Origin: Dioscorea cayenensis subsp. rotundata
Taxonomy: Eukaryota; Streptophyta; Magnoliopsida; Dioscoreales; Dioscoreaceae
DNA: 64,000 nt
Assembly (NCBI RefSeq): GCF_009730915.1
Contig: NC_052479.1
Coordinates: 30,381,610 to 30,445,609, forward strand
Reading direction: 5' to 3'
Made by a program: the position numbers and the translations under genes. Below, one piece after another: positions 48,940-61,600 of the stretch (positions are counted from its first letter, which is position 1; every line of letters starts with the position of its first letter). The notes beneath the pieces were generated by a model. The model saw only the letters and a list, made by a program, of their open reading frames with translations. It had not been told where the DNA came from and made no database searches.

Positions 48940-50335
48940 ATATATATCATTTTCAATACTTTGTACCCCTTGACATTTTTATTTTATCTAATGCATTACA
49001 ACAACAAACACAGCATTATATCCAGCAAAATGCATGCACACATAAAATTCCTTCAAAATTAATTACTGTTGAAGATTCTAAATCAGTTTACATACAAGTA
49101 TCTACAATCCTTTCATAATATGATTATAAGCCATTTACATAGCAATGTCGAATAGTTGAGTTTACTACCGAACATATCGAAAGATGGATTAGTATTCCAC
49201 ATCTCACAATTAGCATCATGTCTTTGTTCCATGATTAATCTTTATCGCAATCAATCTATACAAAACTCCCAGGATTTATAGTGATGCTCTTTGTCCAATT
49301 ATCTGTCTTACAGATGCTGACGAGCCAGTTCAAACATATTATTCCTCAAGCTGCAAACAATGATGCAGAAAAAGATGAGTTAAAAATGAAACTGATGAAA
49401 ATTAACGACAGTAAAATGCACAAATGACTGATGATAAGACCTGCATATATATAAATGCAGGTCTATGCCGACATATATACTAATGAATGTCATATGAACA
49501 ACATAGACATTAGTCACCATGGCTAACATTTAGTAGCTATGAACATAAAAGATTGAAAAAAATTTCATTAAACTTAAGAAATCCATTTCTTTCCATCTAG
49601 AACAGATTCAAGGTAATTAACACTGGATGATTCAACCCAAAGCCTTAGACTGATTGAGAGACTCAAAAAGAATATTCATGATTTGAATATGAATGTGGGA
49701 TTATTAGTTACTCCAATATATGAATACTATTTCTGCAAAGAACCTCAAATTCAAATTAACAACATTGTAAAATGTTAAAAAAATTTCAACTTTGAGTTGA
49801 TCAAGATAAAAATATTCAGATAAAAGGACTGCAGTAATCAAGTAGATGTGTTCGCAGTCCAAACCTCAGAAATGGATGCAAGCCTAGTGTGAGGAACCAA
49901 TCAGTACTTACAACATTATTCCTTCAAATCTCAGATGCAATCAACCCTGAATAATCAATCTAGAACTAATGTTCAATGATCAAAACAAAAGAGCCAAAAG
50001 AAGATCAAGTAAAGAGAGTACACCTTGAAGGTAGAAAACTATGGTTTCAATAGAAAACTGAATTTAAATATAAATAGAAATCTCATCTTGAATAATAGCT
50101 CTGATATGTAAATATTCAGAGAAAACCTATCCTAAGCAGAAAAATAACAGAAAAGAGTCCTGATTTTGAAATAGAAAACTTGACTCACAAACATTAAAAG
50201 GACCCTTTCACTACTAAATAGCATGGGCGGGGCAATCCTAGCAAAGGTTTCAGTTTGTACTTTAAATTTCTTTTATGTTTCAAGAATCCACTAATACTAA
50301 TATCTCATCAACTCATGACATCAAAATAATAATAA
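48940..50335 (-). pseudogene. SMC4 3'-end pseudogene, copy 3 (cut by assembly gap)
   Basis: This is an inverted partial copy matching SMC4 from about 12360 to 14355, same orientation as copy 2. It shares with copy 2 the deletion of the Walker B region (about 13515-13830), so the two come from one already-damaged ancestor. It has its own deletion (about 12520-12800) and a 9-base loss in the last exon (GATCGACTC of ADRLV). It keeps the intron segment 12360-12520 that copy 2 lost. The copy runs into the N gap, so its 5' end is unknown. Confidence 0.85.
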
Positions 50336-51335
50336 NNNNNNNNNNNNNNNNNNNNNNNNNNNNNNNNNNNNNNNNNNNNNNNNNNNNNNNNNNNNNNNNN
50401 NNNNNNNNNNNNNNNNNNNNNNNNNNNNNNNNNNNNNNNNNNNNNNNNNNNNNNNNNNNNNNNNNNNNNNNNNNNNNNNNNNNNNNNNNNNNNNNNNNNN
50501 NNNNNNNNNNNNNNNNNNNNNNNNNNNNNNNNNNNNNNNNNNNNNNNNNNNNNNNNNNNNNNNNNNNNNNNNNNNNNNNNNNNNNNNNNNNNNNNNNNNN
50601 NNNNNNNNNNNNNNNNNNNNNNNNNNNNNNNNNNNNNNNNNNNNNNNNNNNNNNNNNNNNNNNNNNNNNNNNNNNNNNNNNNNNNNNNNNNNNNNNNNNN
50701 NNNNNNNNNNNNNNNNNNNNNNNNNNNNNNNNNNNNNNNNNNNNNNNNNNNNNNNNNNNNNNNNNNNNNNNNNNNNNNNNNNNNNNNNNNNNNNNNNNNN
50801 NNNNNNNNNNNNNNNNNNNNNNNNNNNNNNNNNNNNNNNNNNNNNNNNNNNNNNNNNNNNNNNNNNNNNNNNNNNNNNNNNNNNNNNNNNNNNNNNNNNN
50901 NNNNNNNNNNNNNNNNNNNNNNNNNNNNNNNNNNNNNNNNNNNNNNNNNNNNNNNNNNNNNNNNNNNNNNNNNNNNNNNNNNNNNNNNNNNNNNNNNNNN
51001 NNNNNNNNNNNNNNNNNNNNNNNNNNNNNNNNNNNNNNNNNNNNNNNNNNNNNNNNNNNNNNNNNNNNNNNNNNNNNNNNNNNNNNNNNNNNNNNNNNNN
51101 NNNNNNNNNNNNNNNNNNNNNNNNNNNNNNNNNNNNNNNNNNNNNNNNNNNNNNNNNNNNNNNNNNNNNNNNNNNNNNNNNNNNNNNNNNNNNNNNNNNN
51201 NNNNNNNNNNNNNNNNNNNNNNNNNNNNNNNNNNNNNNNNNNNNNNNNNNNNNNNNNNNNNNNNNNNNNNNNNNNNNNNNNNNNNNNNNNNNNNNNNNNN
51301 NNNNNNNNNNNNNNNNNNNNNNNNNNNNNNNNNNN
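50336..51335. other. Assembly gap (1000 N)
   Basis: Exactly 1000 N bases, the usual placeholder for a gap of unknown size. The long frames spanning it are artefacts. The gap starts inside an SMC4-derived repeat, a likely cause of the break. Confidence 0.99.
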
Positions 51336-53993
51336 GAGGGTTTTAGAAATACTGATTCCATTAATTTTATAGTGAATTATGGAAACAGTGTTGATTTTGA
51401 TTATTCTAATTAATTCAATTATTCTCCATAATAATTGATATTAATTGTGAAAACATTGGTCTTTGATTGAAGGTTGTAGTTTTTCTTATTTAAGTTGTTC
51501 TTTACATATGAAAATAATTGGGATTTCATGGCTTCGTCTCATTCAATCAATGCACACTTAATTTCAATCATCTTTATTTAAAAAAAAAAACCTTAACTAT
51601 TTAGATATATATATTCATTTCATGCTTTCATTATTACCACAAACTAATGTAATGAAAGATATGGATGAGTTATTTATGATAATGTGAAGCATGAGTTTAT
51701 TGTCGAGATCTCTAATTCCAACTCATCATAATTTCATTTTGAAAGTGCCTCATAATTATGTCTATATTTCTAAATGTACTAAGACAAAAATGATGAGTAT
51801 ATGACAAGACAGGACTAAAGTCTATTAAAATATAAATTAGAGACTTTTGTGACAGTAAATAAGATAAACTTTGTTTGCATTTGTTGTCGTATTTTTGAAA
51901 CTCGATCTAATACGTCTTATGACTTTTATCTTTTCATGTAAACAAATAATGTTTTATTATTTAAAATTGGATATGTATCCTTATCGTGATGTGACGTGAC
52001 ATTATTTTTGGTGCAATAAAGCACAGAATTATTTAGTTAGTTGCAGGATCTTCTGCACATGAAGATAGGCAGCTCGAGAACTAAAGGTTGGAGGCAATAG
52101 ATCTGGTTCGTATCTAATTTTCAGAAATCAGAGCTTTTTGGATCTTTCGTATCATTTGAGCGACAGAATAAATAACTCAATAAAAGTAATTTAAAAAGAA
52201 AATTGAACCGAAATGTTTGGAGAGCAATAAATCGTTTTCAGTTTGTTTTGAGTGCTCTTTTTCAATTAGCAAATGTTTCTAAACTTTGCATAGATTCATT
52301 ATTGTCATCAAATGCCTCAAAAATCAAGTTTTCCCTCCATATATATACATATGTTTTTATTTATATACCTTTGAAAAATATGCAATTATTACTTTTATTG
52401 CTTATTTACTCTTGTAAAATATTCTAATTTGCATATATATGCTTCCAAATGCCGATTAAAAATTTAATATTAAACTTCACTTTTACTCTCTCTCATTGTT
52501 TTAATATGATAATAAGAGATTAATGATGAATGATATATATATATATATATATATGAGCGGCGTGTTGACAACACTCTAGCTAAACTGTGGATTTTGAATG
52601 CAACGATCATTATCAAAATAGTACTTTACGTCGTAACAACTCTGGCTAATCAAATGCCCGGTAGCTAATAATAATTTTGTATATCACCTCTATAAATAAC
52701 TTACTGAGATTGGTTTATAGATTTCTAATCACTGCCATCAATTTTTAGAATTTTATAAAAGCCCAAAGAAAATTATGGAGACGTATTATATTGCACATAT
52801 AATGATATGAAAGCACTATTGAGTAGCATAGTACATGCATTCCACTAGCAAAAACAAAAGAAAGTGTGGTGGAGGAAACTGTAGTTCCACCACGTCACTC
52901 AAATAAATAAATAAATAAAATAAAATAAAAACCTCACAACCATAGAATTGGCATCAATCTCTTCTCATATGCCATTTGACCATAGCATAGAAACAACTAG
53001 AGGAAGAGATGCAAAGAAGCTCTCACCCAATTATTTTTCTTTTTCATTTTCTCAAAAGATTCTTGATTTTAATTTCACAATAATTCATCTCACAGTCATC
53101 TTCACCTTATAAAGTTTTAATGTCACTTCTTTGATTTTTTTTTCTCTCCATTTATAGCTTAATTAATTTTCAATTAAAATGGTGCCAAATGAGCAAAGGA
53201 AAAAAAAGTTGTCTCATTAGCATCATCATTTTCCACTTGCACCACTTAATTTGATCATGTTTTTCATAAAAGTTTTATTGCAAAAGATAAACATGATGCG
53301 CCAACTCAGTGATAATTACTCTTAAAATACTCAAACAAGAGATAAGTGCTATATGTCAATTTATTGGGTATTTAACTCAGAACACTCAAATAATAATAAA
53401 TAAAAGAAAATAAAATAAAAACATAGAAATTTACCAATAGAAAGAAAAAAAGATGATTTAATTATATTGAAAATTAAGTGTAATGGTGGCCTTTAAGTTT
53501 GCTAAAGTTATAATATCATGATAAAATTTAAAAAAAAATTAAAATATGTTCTAGTTTAATTACAAATTGAGTTAACCTAGATTTAGTCTAAGCTTTAATT
53601 TGATTGTGCTACTACTTAGATACAATTTGATCATCTAAATTTTCTAAATAGGTACATATTGTAGGAGCCCCTGCACCTTTAATAATATTAGTAGTGAGTT
53701 ACTGATATATATGATCCCTCTTTTATCACAAAAAATAAATTATCATAATTAAAAAAAACGCATAAATTACACTGTGAACTTTTAAAATTGTGTCAAACAA
53801 AATTTAAGTCATAAACTCTAAAATACTCCACATATTCAACATCATCAAGTATATATTAGAGTGTATATAGTAATGGTTAAGAAGTAATATAAATAAGTTA
53901 TTAACTATTTAATTATTGTTTAAAAAAAAAGCATCTCATTCACAATTATTTGGACCTAAAAAAGTAGGGGAACACGGAAGCCTAACATGGCAA

Positions 53994-54075
53994 TAGAATA
54001 TTGAAGAGTTCATAGAATAATATTGGGTGAATAATTAGAATATTGAAGAGTTCATAGAATAATATTGGGTGAATT
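53994..54075 (+). repeat. Two-copy tandem duplication, unit about 41 bp
   Basis: The stretch beginning TAGAATATTGAAGAGTTCAT and ending ATATTGGGTGAAT occurs twice in immediate succession, almost identical, which suggests a recent slip or a local duplication. Confidence 0.85.
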
Positions 54076-55324
54076 AGAATAACAAGAGAAAGAGAGAGCA
54101 AGATGGTTGGGGCAGGCCTATGTGGGTTGGGTGAAGAAGCTTTTTAGTGGGAAGAAAGGAAAAAAAAAAAACACAATGGAAGAGAAAAAGGATAAAGTAG
54201 TGGTAGGCATTTCTTTGAGTCATGCGCCACTAATTATTTAATTTAATATTATATTATTAAGATATTCTCTTGTCCTTGCAAGGACAACTACAAACTAAGT
54301 AGATGTGTCCCTTGTTCTCCTGCCATTGCCATGCTCCCATTCATTCTTGTGGACCATCTTTCTCTCCCTCTCTCCCTTCCATTCATTTCATTCATCACAG
54401 ACACACTCTTTATATATATATATATATATACACACACACATATGAAAGTAGTAATTTTTTAATATAAAATAAATAAATCATAATTTTATTAAATGATTAA
54501 AAAAATACATTAAAAAAAAACCAAACAAAGATAGAGTAAAATAGCAGCAAACTAGGATGCAATCACATGGGACGATGAAGTATCCCAACTATGAAGAGTG
54601 ATTTTATTTTTATATATTTTTATGAATATTAAAAATAGAGAATAAAAAAATATATTGATTTTATGAGAAGTAAAATAGGAATTATGTAACATGCATCAAT
54701 AGAAAGACTAGTTTGATATAATATAAATACATAGAATAATATTAGTATCAAGTTTAGTGATGAAAGTAATGTTATTTAATTAATTAATTTTTTTATGTCA
54801 TAAGTTTGATTTGAGTATATTAAGCACTGTTTAATCTAAAATAAAAATAAGTTAATTTGAAAATAATATACTAACTATCTATAATGGTATTCTTTCCTTG
54901 ATGCCTTTGATGAAATAGTTAGACTGATTCCCTTCTTCTTTATCATGATAGAAAGATGAATAGATTGAGTTCCTTAAAGTTTGAAGGTATGGTGGTGAAT
55001 GACTTGAAATAAAAAGAGCTCACAAGTCACAAGACAAATTCAACTTGAACAAAGGATTAGATGTGTTTCACTTTCATCATTTCTCATAGCCATATATGTA
55101 TATATATATACCTAATAATTAATAATTTAGGTTGAATATTCCAAGTCCTTAAACTACACTTGAAAGTTCATTTTGATCATTGGACAACATATTTAATTTA
55201 TACATAAGTTCACCCTTTCATGTAACTTCATTAATTGTTGACATGGCTATAATTCTATTAACCAATAATAAAATTATATGCAATTTTTCAGGTTTAAAAA
55301 TCACACTTGTGCATACTTTTTTTC

Positions 55325-55365
<41 letters not shown>

Positions 55366-55459
55366 TAAATAGTGGCACAAGTAAATCTCTCAACATTTAA
55401 GTCTGTTTTTATAACTCAATTATCGCTATTATAATAACTCCATCAACCAAGTTACTAAC

Positions 55460-55506
<47 letters not shown>

Positions 55507-55688
55507 AAATTCAAAAATCAACAAAATATTTTTAGTTAATAACAAGAGTATCACAAGTAAAAACCTTGAATTATCAGTAATACTTAAATTGGTCATTTTG
55601 TATAACTCATTGTTAATTTGACGGCACCTTCATCAGCCAATCCAATAACAAAATTATATTTTTGAATTCATGACTTAGATATATTCAC

Positions 55689-55739
<51 letters not shown>

Positions 55740-57483
55740 TAGCAATACTAGTAAACCCTAGAAAGCTCAACAGTTTTCTTTTGCAACCTAAAAATTAATT
55801 AAGCCAAGGCACTTCACATGCATGATCACTTAGCCAATATATACATATCACAAGCTACCAAGGCAAAGCTCATACATGCATGCAAGACCCATGATCAAGA
55901 GTCCAAAAGGAAGCCAAACTCTAGAGGTGGAAATCATCCTTCATGTGATGAAGAACAACAAGCACACTTCTTTACTTTAGATTTTCAACACCCATTTCCT
56001 TATCTCTTTTTCACACTCTCTATAGTCTTCAAAGATGTTCATCATTTGTGGTCTAGAACTTAGATGCCCACTATATACATACATATATATATATAAATAA
56101 ATAAATGAAAATGAAAAAGGTTCAAGATGCTTCTCCACTAGTGATGAATGCATATGCATGCTTATCTATTTGTTTTCTTTTGGTGTATGTTTGCACTAAA
56201 AGTGAATGCATCATGCATGAATTGAGTTCTAACATCTTTGAATGGTCCCATGCAAATCCTTTTGTTAGGGACAACACACAAAGATGTGCAAAAACTTCAC
56301 ATATACTCCAAGTTGAAACTTTATATATATATAAATATATATAATTTAATGGAAAGGATTATTAATGGTTTATGATTGTGAAGAGATAAGAGAGAGTTGA
56401 AATTGTTTGAATGAATGATTGCTCACAGTTCAATGTGGCACAAGGAATAAAAGCACATAACATGTATGCTTAATATGGCATCACCTTATTCATGATCCGC
56501 TCTTCACTAGTTTCTCTCAATTATCAATGATATATGTATATATATAAACTAGATTCTTCAATTCCTTCTTTCATGTTAAGTAATCAAGGAAAGAAATTAA
56601 AGAAATATTTATAGTAATTTTATAAAAAAAAATACTCATTTTTGTGTATAGATATCAATAGGAAACTTGTAATTGCATATAAACTTAAAAAATTATATAT
56701 ATATATATATATTGGCAAAAGCCATAAGTGCTCTATACAATAGAGGCATGCATCAGTCGTCATGACCCGATTCTTATTCTCAGTAATTTAGGGCGATACG
56801 CATTTGACTCATAGCCGGTGACCAGATTCTTATTCTTATGTACTGGTGAGACTCGGTAGAATCTCTTAAATATCTCACACTCACTTTTCCCAATCAAATC
56901 AATACGGCCAGATTATGTGTTGTTTGATTATATCAATTTATTTATATGACAAGAGTGTATAAATAATTCTTAAAAACCTGCTTAGTATATCTATGTAAAA
57001 TATCAACTTTTCATAGGGTATTAAATTACTTTAAAAGTAAAAATAGGTTGTTTACAACATTCAACAAATATATTTATACAAAACAAAAACACCTCAGTTT
57101 TATACAAGTAAGCACATTGTCTTGATGAAAAAAAACTATAAAATTGTTACTTATATTCTCTAGCAAAATAAAGATTTTTTTTAATAAACTTGTGAAATAT
57201 AAATAGTCTTGAAGGTGTACATTCAAAATATTATGTAAATATAAATAGATATCTTTAAATTATGGGTGTGTGTATATATATATATATATAAAGTTTGCAA
57301 GTTGCATTGAGAATGTGATGTTTGATATCAATATCAATGGCAAGACAAACAAAAAATAGCAACTGTAATATAATTAGGACCACTTCCCTTTTTGTACATC
57401 TCTTACTTTGAACTTATATGAAACTTTATACTTAATGTATTTTCTTTATTCATATTATCATGGTTTGTTTGATTTGCTCTAAA

Positions 57484-57486
<3 letters not shown>

Positions 57487-57550
<64 letters not shown>
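57487..57550. repeat. Long uninterrupted (AT)n microsatellite
   Basis: About 32 uninterrupted AT dinucleotides, likely length-polymorphic. It can form a hairpin. Confidence 0.95.
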
Positions 57551-57553
<3 letters not shown>

Positions 57554-58610
57554 TAGATGGTGAAAGAAAGAACAGTTTAGCCAAAGATAAATCCAAAATT
57601 AAATATTTGTTTATGTTTATGGCCTTGAATATATGTTCAATTAAATATGGTAATATTTGGTTTATATATGTGTGTGTGTGTGTGTGTTACTATTTATTTT
57701 TATACAACTGTAATTGATACCAAATAATTATTTAATTTCCTCCAAGTTAAAGTTTTGATTAATTTGATATACATATAAAGAATAGTTTTTTAAAAAATTT
57801 AAATTCAAATATCTTCCTATTTGGTATAAATTTTGTATTAATTAACTATTTATACAGATTATATATATAGATATCATTTCATAATTTTATTTATTGCTAG
57901 ATTGATATTGCTTTTTTTACTATTTGAATAATAAAAAATAATATGTATTTATTTATTTTACAATTATTTACAAACAAAAAAAATAAGAATTTTTTTTTCA
58001 AGCTTATCAAACGTCAATAGCCCAGTACGGCCCATAAAAACCTGGGCCATACCCAATGTTGTGCTTCATTTTTTCTTAAATAGGCCCAGATTCAAGCCCC
58101 ACATTATATATATTTTAAAAAAAAATTAGGAAGAAAACATGAGTATGATTAATTATATTACATAAATCTATAATTATGAACCTGTAATTGAATACGAATA
58201 AATTGAAAATAACAAAAATGGAAAATTTTGTGCAATTTTATTGATTAAAATAATTATTAAAGTAGAGTTTACAGTCCATTGACCAATTGTGGACTTTTTT
58301 AACTTTTGAAAAATAACCCAAAAACTCAAACACTAGAATTAAACTAAATAACTAATTTAACTATAGCCATGCTACACATATTTAGATCTAACAAAATAAT
58401 TAAAGAGGAACTTCACTTCTCTTATTTATAAATAATAGTTCATACAATTCATACACTAAATCATAAACATTTTCTCCAACCTGAAAAAAAAAAAAAGTTT
58501 CAAATCCTTATCATGAATTTGATCCTCTTAAATAATAATTCATCCTTCTCTGCAACATAAACAAGATGATCAAGACCACCATAATATCATGTGACTCGAA
58601 AACATCGTCA

Positions 58611-61600
58611 TCATCTCACAAGTGGAATGAGCAAGTATTCGGCGTAAAAGAGCTGTAAATCAAGCAAATATCATTTGATATTACTTGTAATCGGAAAATT
58701 TATTTTCATGTAATACACAAATCGAAAGAGAAAGAGAGTATGTTTATTACCTTCCAAATGAACATATAAAATGATGTTATCGCGGTCTTACTCTTCAAGT
58801 CAAGAGATCTAGCATGGTTCCAGAGAGCCGATGCAAGGATAGCATGGCCTATAACCTATAATTAGAAACATAGATGAAGAATATTAACGATAAACGATTT
58901 TTTTTTTTTTTACTATTACATGGTTTCAATTAGAAACATGGCTTCATGGTTTCGCTAATTTAATAAATGGCATTGATGACAAACATATATGTATGTCGGT
59001 ATTCATAAGCAATTGGAAATAAATGTTTTCAAGTATATGTTTTCGGAGTGAAGTATTTCATCGTTCACTTACTATTTTATATTGAATTCATTTAAATAGT
59101 TTAAGATTTGATTAAAAGAATACGACGGTGAGAAGACTAGGTGCATACAGTTACACATTTGCTCCAAAAACAGGAAGAAGTCCCGCCGATCACCATGGCA
59201 ACAGCGTATGCCATCTCAAGGAGATAGACACAAATCCAAAAGACCTGTTCATAGATGAGCAGATCATTAACATGAAGAGCATTGCAACCAAATACGAAGA
59301 CTAGTGATCCTTGTTATTAGTTTAAACTAGAAAAGTTCATGGAAGAAATTAACCTTTTGTTGGCCTAGGCGTACGGTAAATGACCGGATGCCGAATATCC
59401 TGTCTCCATCAATATCAGGTATATCCTGTATGAGGAAGATGAATGCACTATGCTTCACAATTTTTTCAATGTTGAATGCCAACCAAGATGTAAAGCATCA
59501 CAAATATATATATATATAATCTTTTGAGAGAGTGAACAATGTAGGATAAGGAGGAAGCTGCAAAATCAAGCCAATGAACTTCTGTAGCAAAGTTAAAAAA
59601 TCCACTTGAAGCTGTATGAATTCCTAATTTTATCTGACTTCTAATATCACTCAAAAGCTTATATTCACTGTCAAAGTTGACCAGTTTCTTTGCTATGAAA
59701 AGAAAAGCCGAGTATAAGATTAATGTACTGTATTGAATTTTGTGGCAGTTTACCTTGAATAGTGCAATGACAACCGAGAAGAAGCTCATGAACGCAGTTG
59801 CGAATATCAACGGCCTTGAGAAGATGGCCGGTCTTCTAAAAACAAAGGTCTGGGAGTATACAAACAAATAGACAATAACATAGAAGATAAATATCAAGGT
59901 GCACCATGCTACTAACCACTAATTGATAATGTGTGAACAGTATAGAAACTAACCTGAATGTGAAGGAAAAAAGCCAATTGAACTATCACTGCACGAACAG
60001 CCAGAATGCATATTGCTGCAACTACTGCGAACCTTTTCCATCTTAAAAGTGGCAGCTGCATTGTTTTGTAAACTTACTAATTCAGGTACACCGCCCACAT
60101 GAACTTCAAAAGAAGTTATAATACAATATTTAACAGTCTAAAGGCAACTCTAAACCTCAGTGTCACAGCAGAACAATTCCGAGTTGTAGAGTTCAATCAC
60201 ATCCAGCACAACAACATGCACCAATTAAATATGGGTAAGCTCAATTTGATGAGCAGAATAAGTCCCACCCAATTTCCTTGATGGATGATGCAGCATGCCG
60301 ATGACAGTAAAATACTGAAGCTCTATACTCTAGGATCACAGCTCCATGAGTTGCTGCTAGAAGTTTTTGTCTTTCCATAGATTAAATTTAAACCAAACCC
60401 ATTAGGCTTCCTAGTAACGTGAAAAAGAGATATTTAACTAGCTATGCTTTTAAAACCATGTCCAATATGATAAAGAATGGGTTTCTCTGCATTTTGCGAC
60501 CAATTGAAAGAGGAAATTTAATGCATCTCTGGTACAGGAATAAGGGAATAAATGACTGAAGAGAGATAGTATTATCACTAGGGCAACTTATTTTAAGGAA
60601 AACAAGAAGACTGGCAATGAATTTGGCTAAAAAGAAAGAAGGGAAGCTTACATTTATTGAATATGCAGTTCCAAGAATGAAACTGATGAAAAGAGCCCAA
60701 AATAGTGGCCAAGAGCCAACCACCCATCCAATACCAAAGCTCTGCAACATAAATCACAAAATGGAACAAAGGGAAACATGTAAATTTTTCATACTGTATG
60801 TTTCTTCTGATATTGCAAAAGTCAAACTCATCGCTGTCACCAAATAAATCATGCCAAAGGATGCTCTAGCAAGTGATGTGCATATATCTTTTTTATGTGC
60901 AAAATTTGCCAAATGTTCAGACAAAATTTGAATATGACAGTTTGAAAATTAGAACATCTAGAACTGTCTGAAAGTATGGTTATAATGAAGAAGAAAGAAA
61001 AGTGTAATATAGTTTTTATAAAATCGTTACTCCTGAGAAGGTGCAATGGAACCTGGATGTTGTGTGATACATAAAATTTCCAACCCTGCCCCTGAACTTT
61101 ATCCCTATAAATCTAAAGTAATCATCTCTATACAAATCTCATCAATTGAAAGAGTATATATACAAATGTGAATAATGTTAGCATTGATCACAAATAAGGC
61201 AAAAATATAAAGAAAATTTCTTTAGTTTCATGCTACCAACAGTACATTCTTCTCCAAAAGGATCATCACTGAAGTTGCACATACCTAAGCAACTGTCAAA
61301 TTTTTGCAGCCAAAGACACTTTGGAAGACGTTAATGATTACAACCTATGTTGTAGAAATTATAAATATTATTTGCAAACATTATACTGAATAGCAAGTCA
61401 AGATGAAAACAGAAGATTCTAACATACCATAATCACAGAGACCAAAACAACGGCGACCCCAGTTCTGACAGAGTATTCTCCTGATGCAAGTGGAAGGTAT
61501 GGTTTGTTAACCTGAAAGGTAGGTGCATACAGGATCAATAAATAAGGCATTGCAAGTAATAAGGAATCGAATGAAAAGACCTTGCAAATTCTACCTAACT

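Larger units (their letters stand above)
51336..58610. other. Long AT-rich intergenic region, no convincing gene
   Basis: Seven kilobases without a recognisable gene. Frames at 55818-56063 and 56105-56344 are less biased in composition than the rest, and the second has a hydrophobic N-terminal stretch (ACLSICFLLVYVC), but neither shows a known domain. Microsatellites are frequent: (ATA)n at 55326-55363 and 55689-55740, (TA)n at 54412-54430, 55464-55503 and 57487-57550, and (TG)n at 57669-57686. A 2-copy tandem duplication lies at 53994-54075. Confidence 0.5.

Noticed and set aside
50275..51372. Long open frames of 346-365 codons on both strands
   Set aside because: They consist almost wholly of N bases in the assembly gap.
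55818..56344. Two adjacent small frames (81 and 79 codons), the second with a hydrophobic N-terminus like a secreted peptide
   Set aside because: No known domain, cysteine pattern or splice signal linking them could be identified; they are kept only as a remark in the intergenic entry.
59466..59897. 143-codon minus-strand frame as an independent gene
   Set aside because: It is exon 8 of VTE2 read through into its flanking introns.
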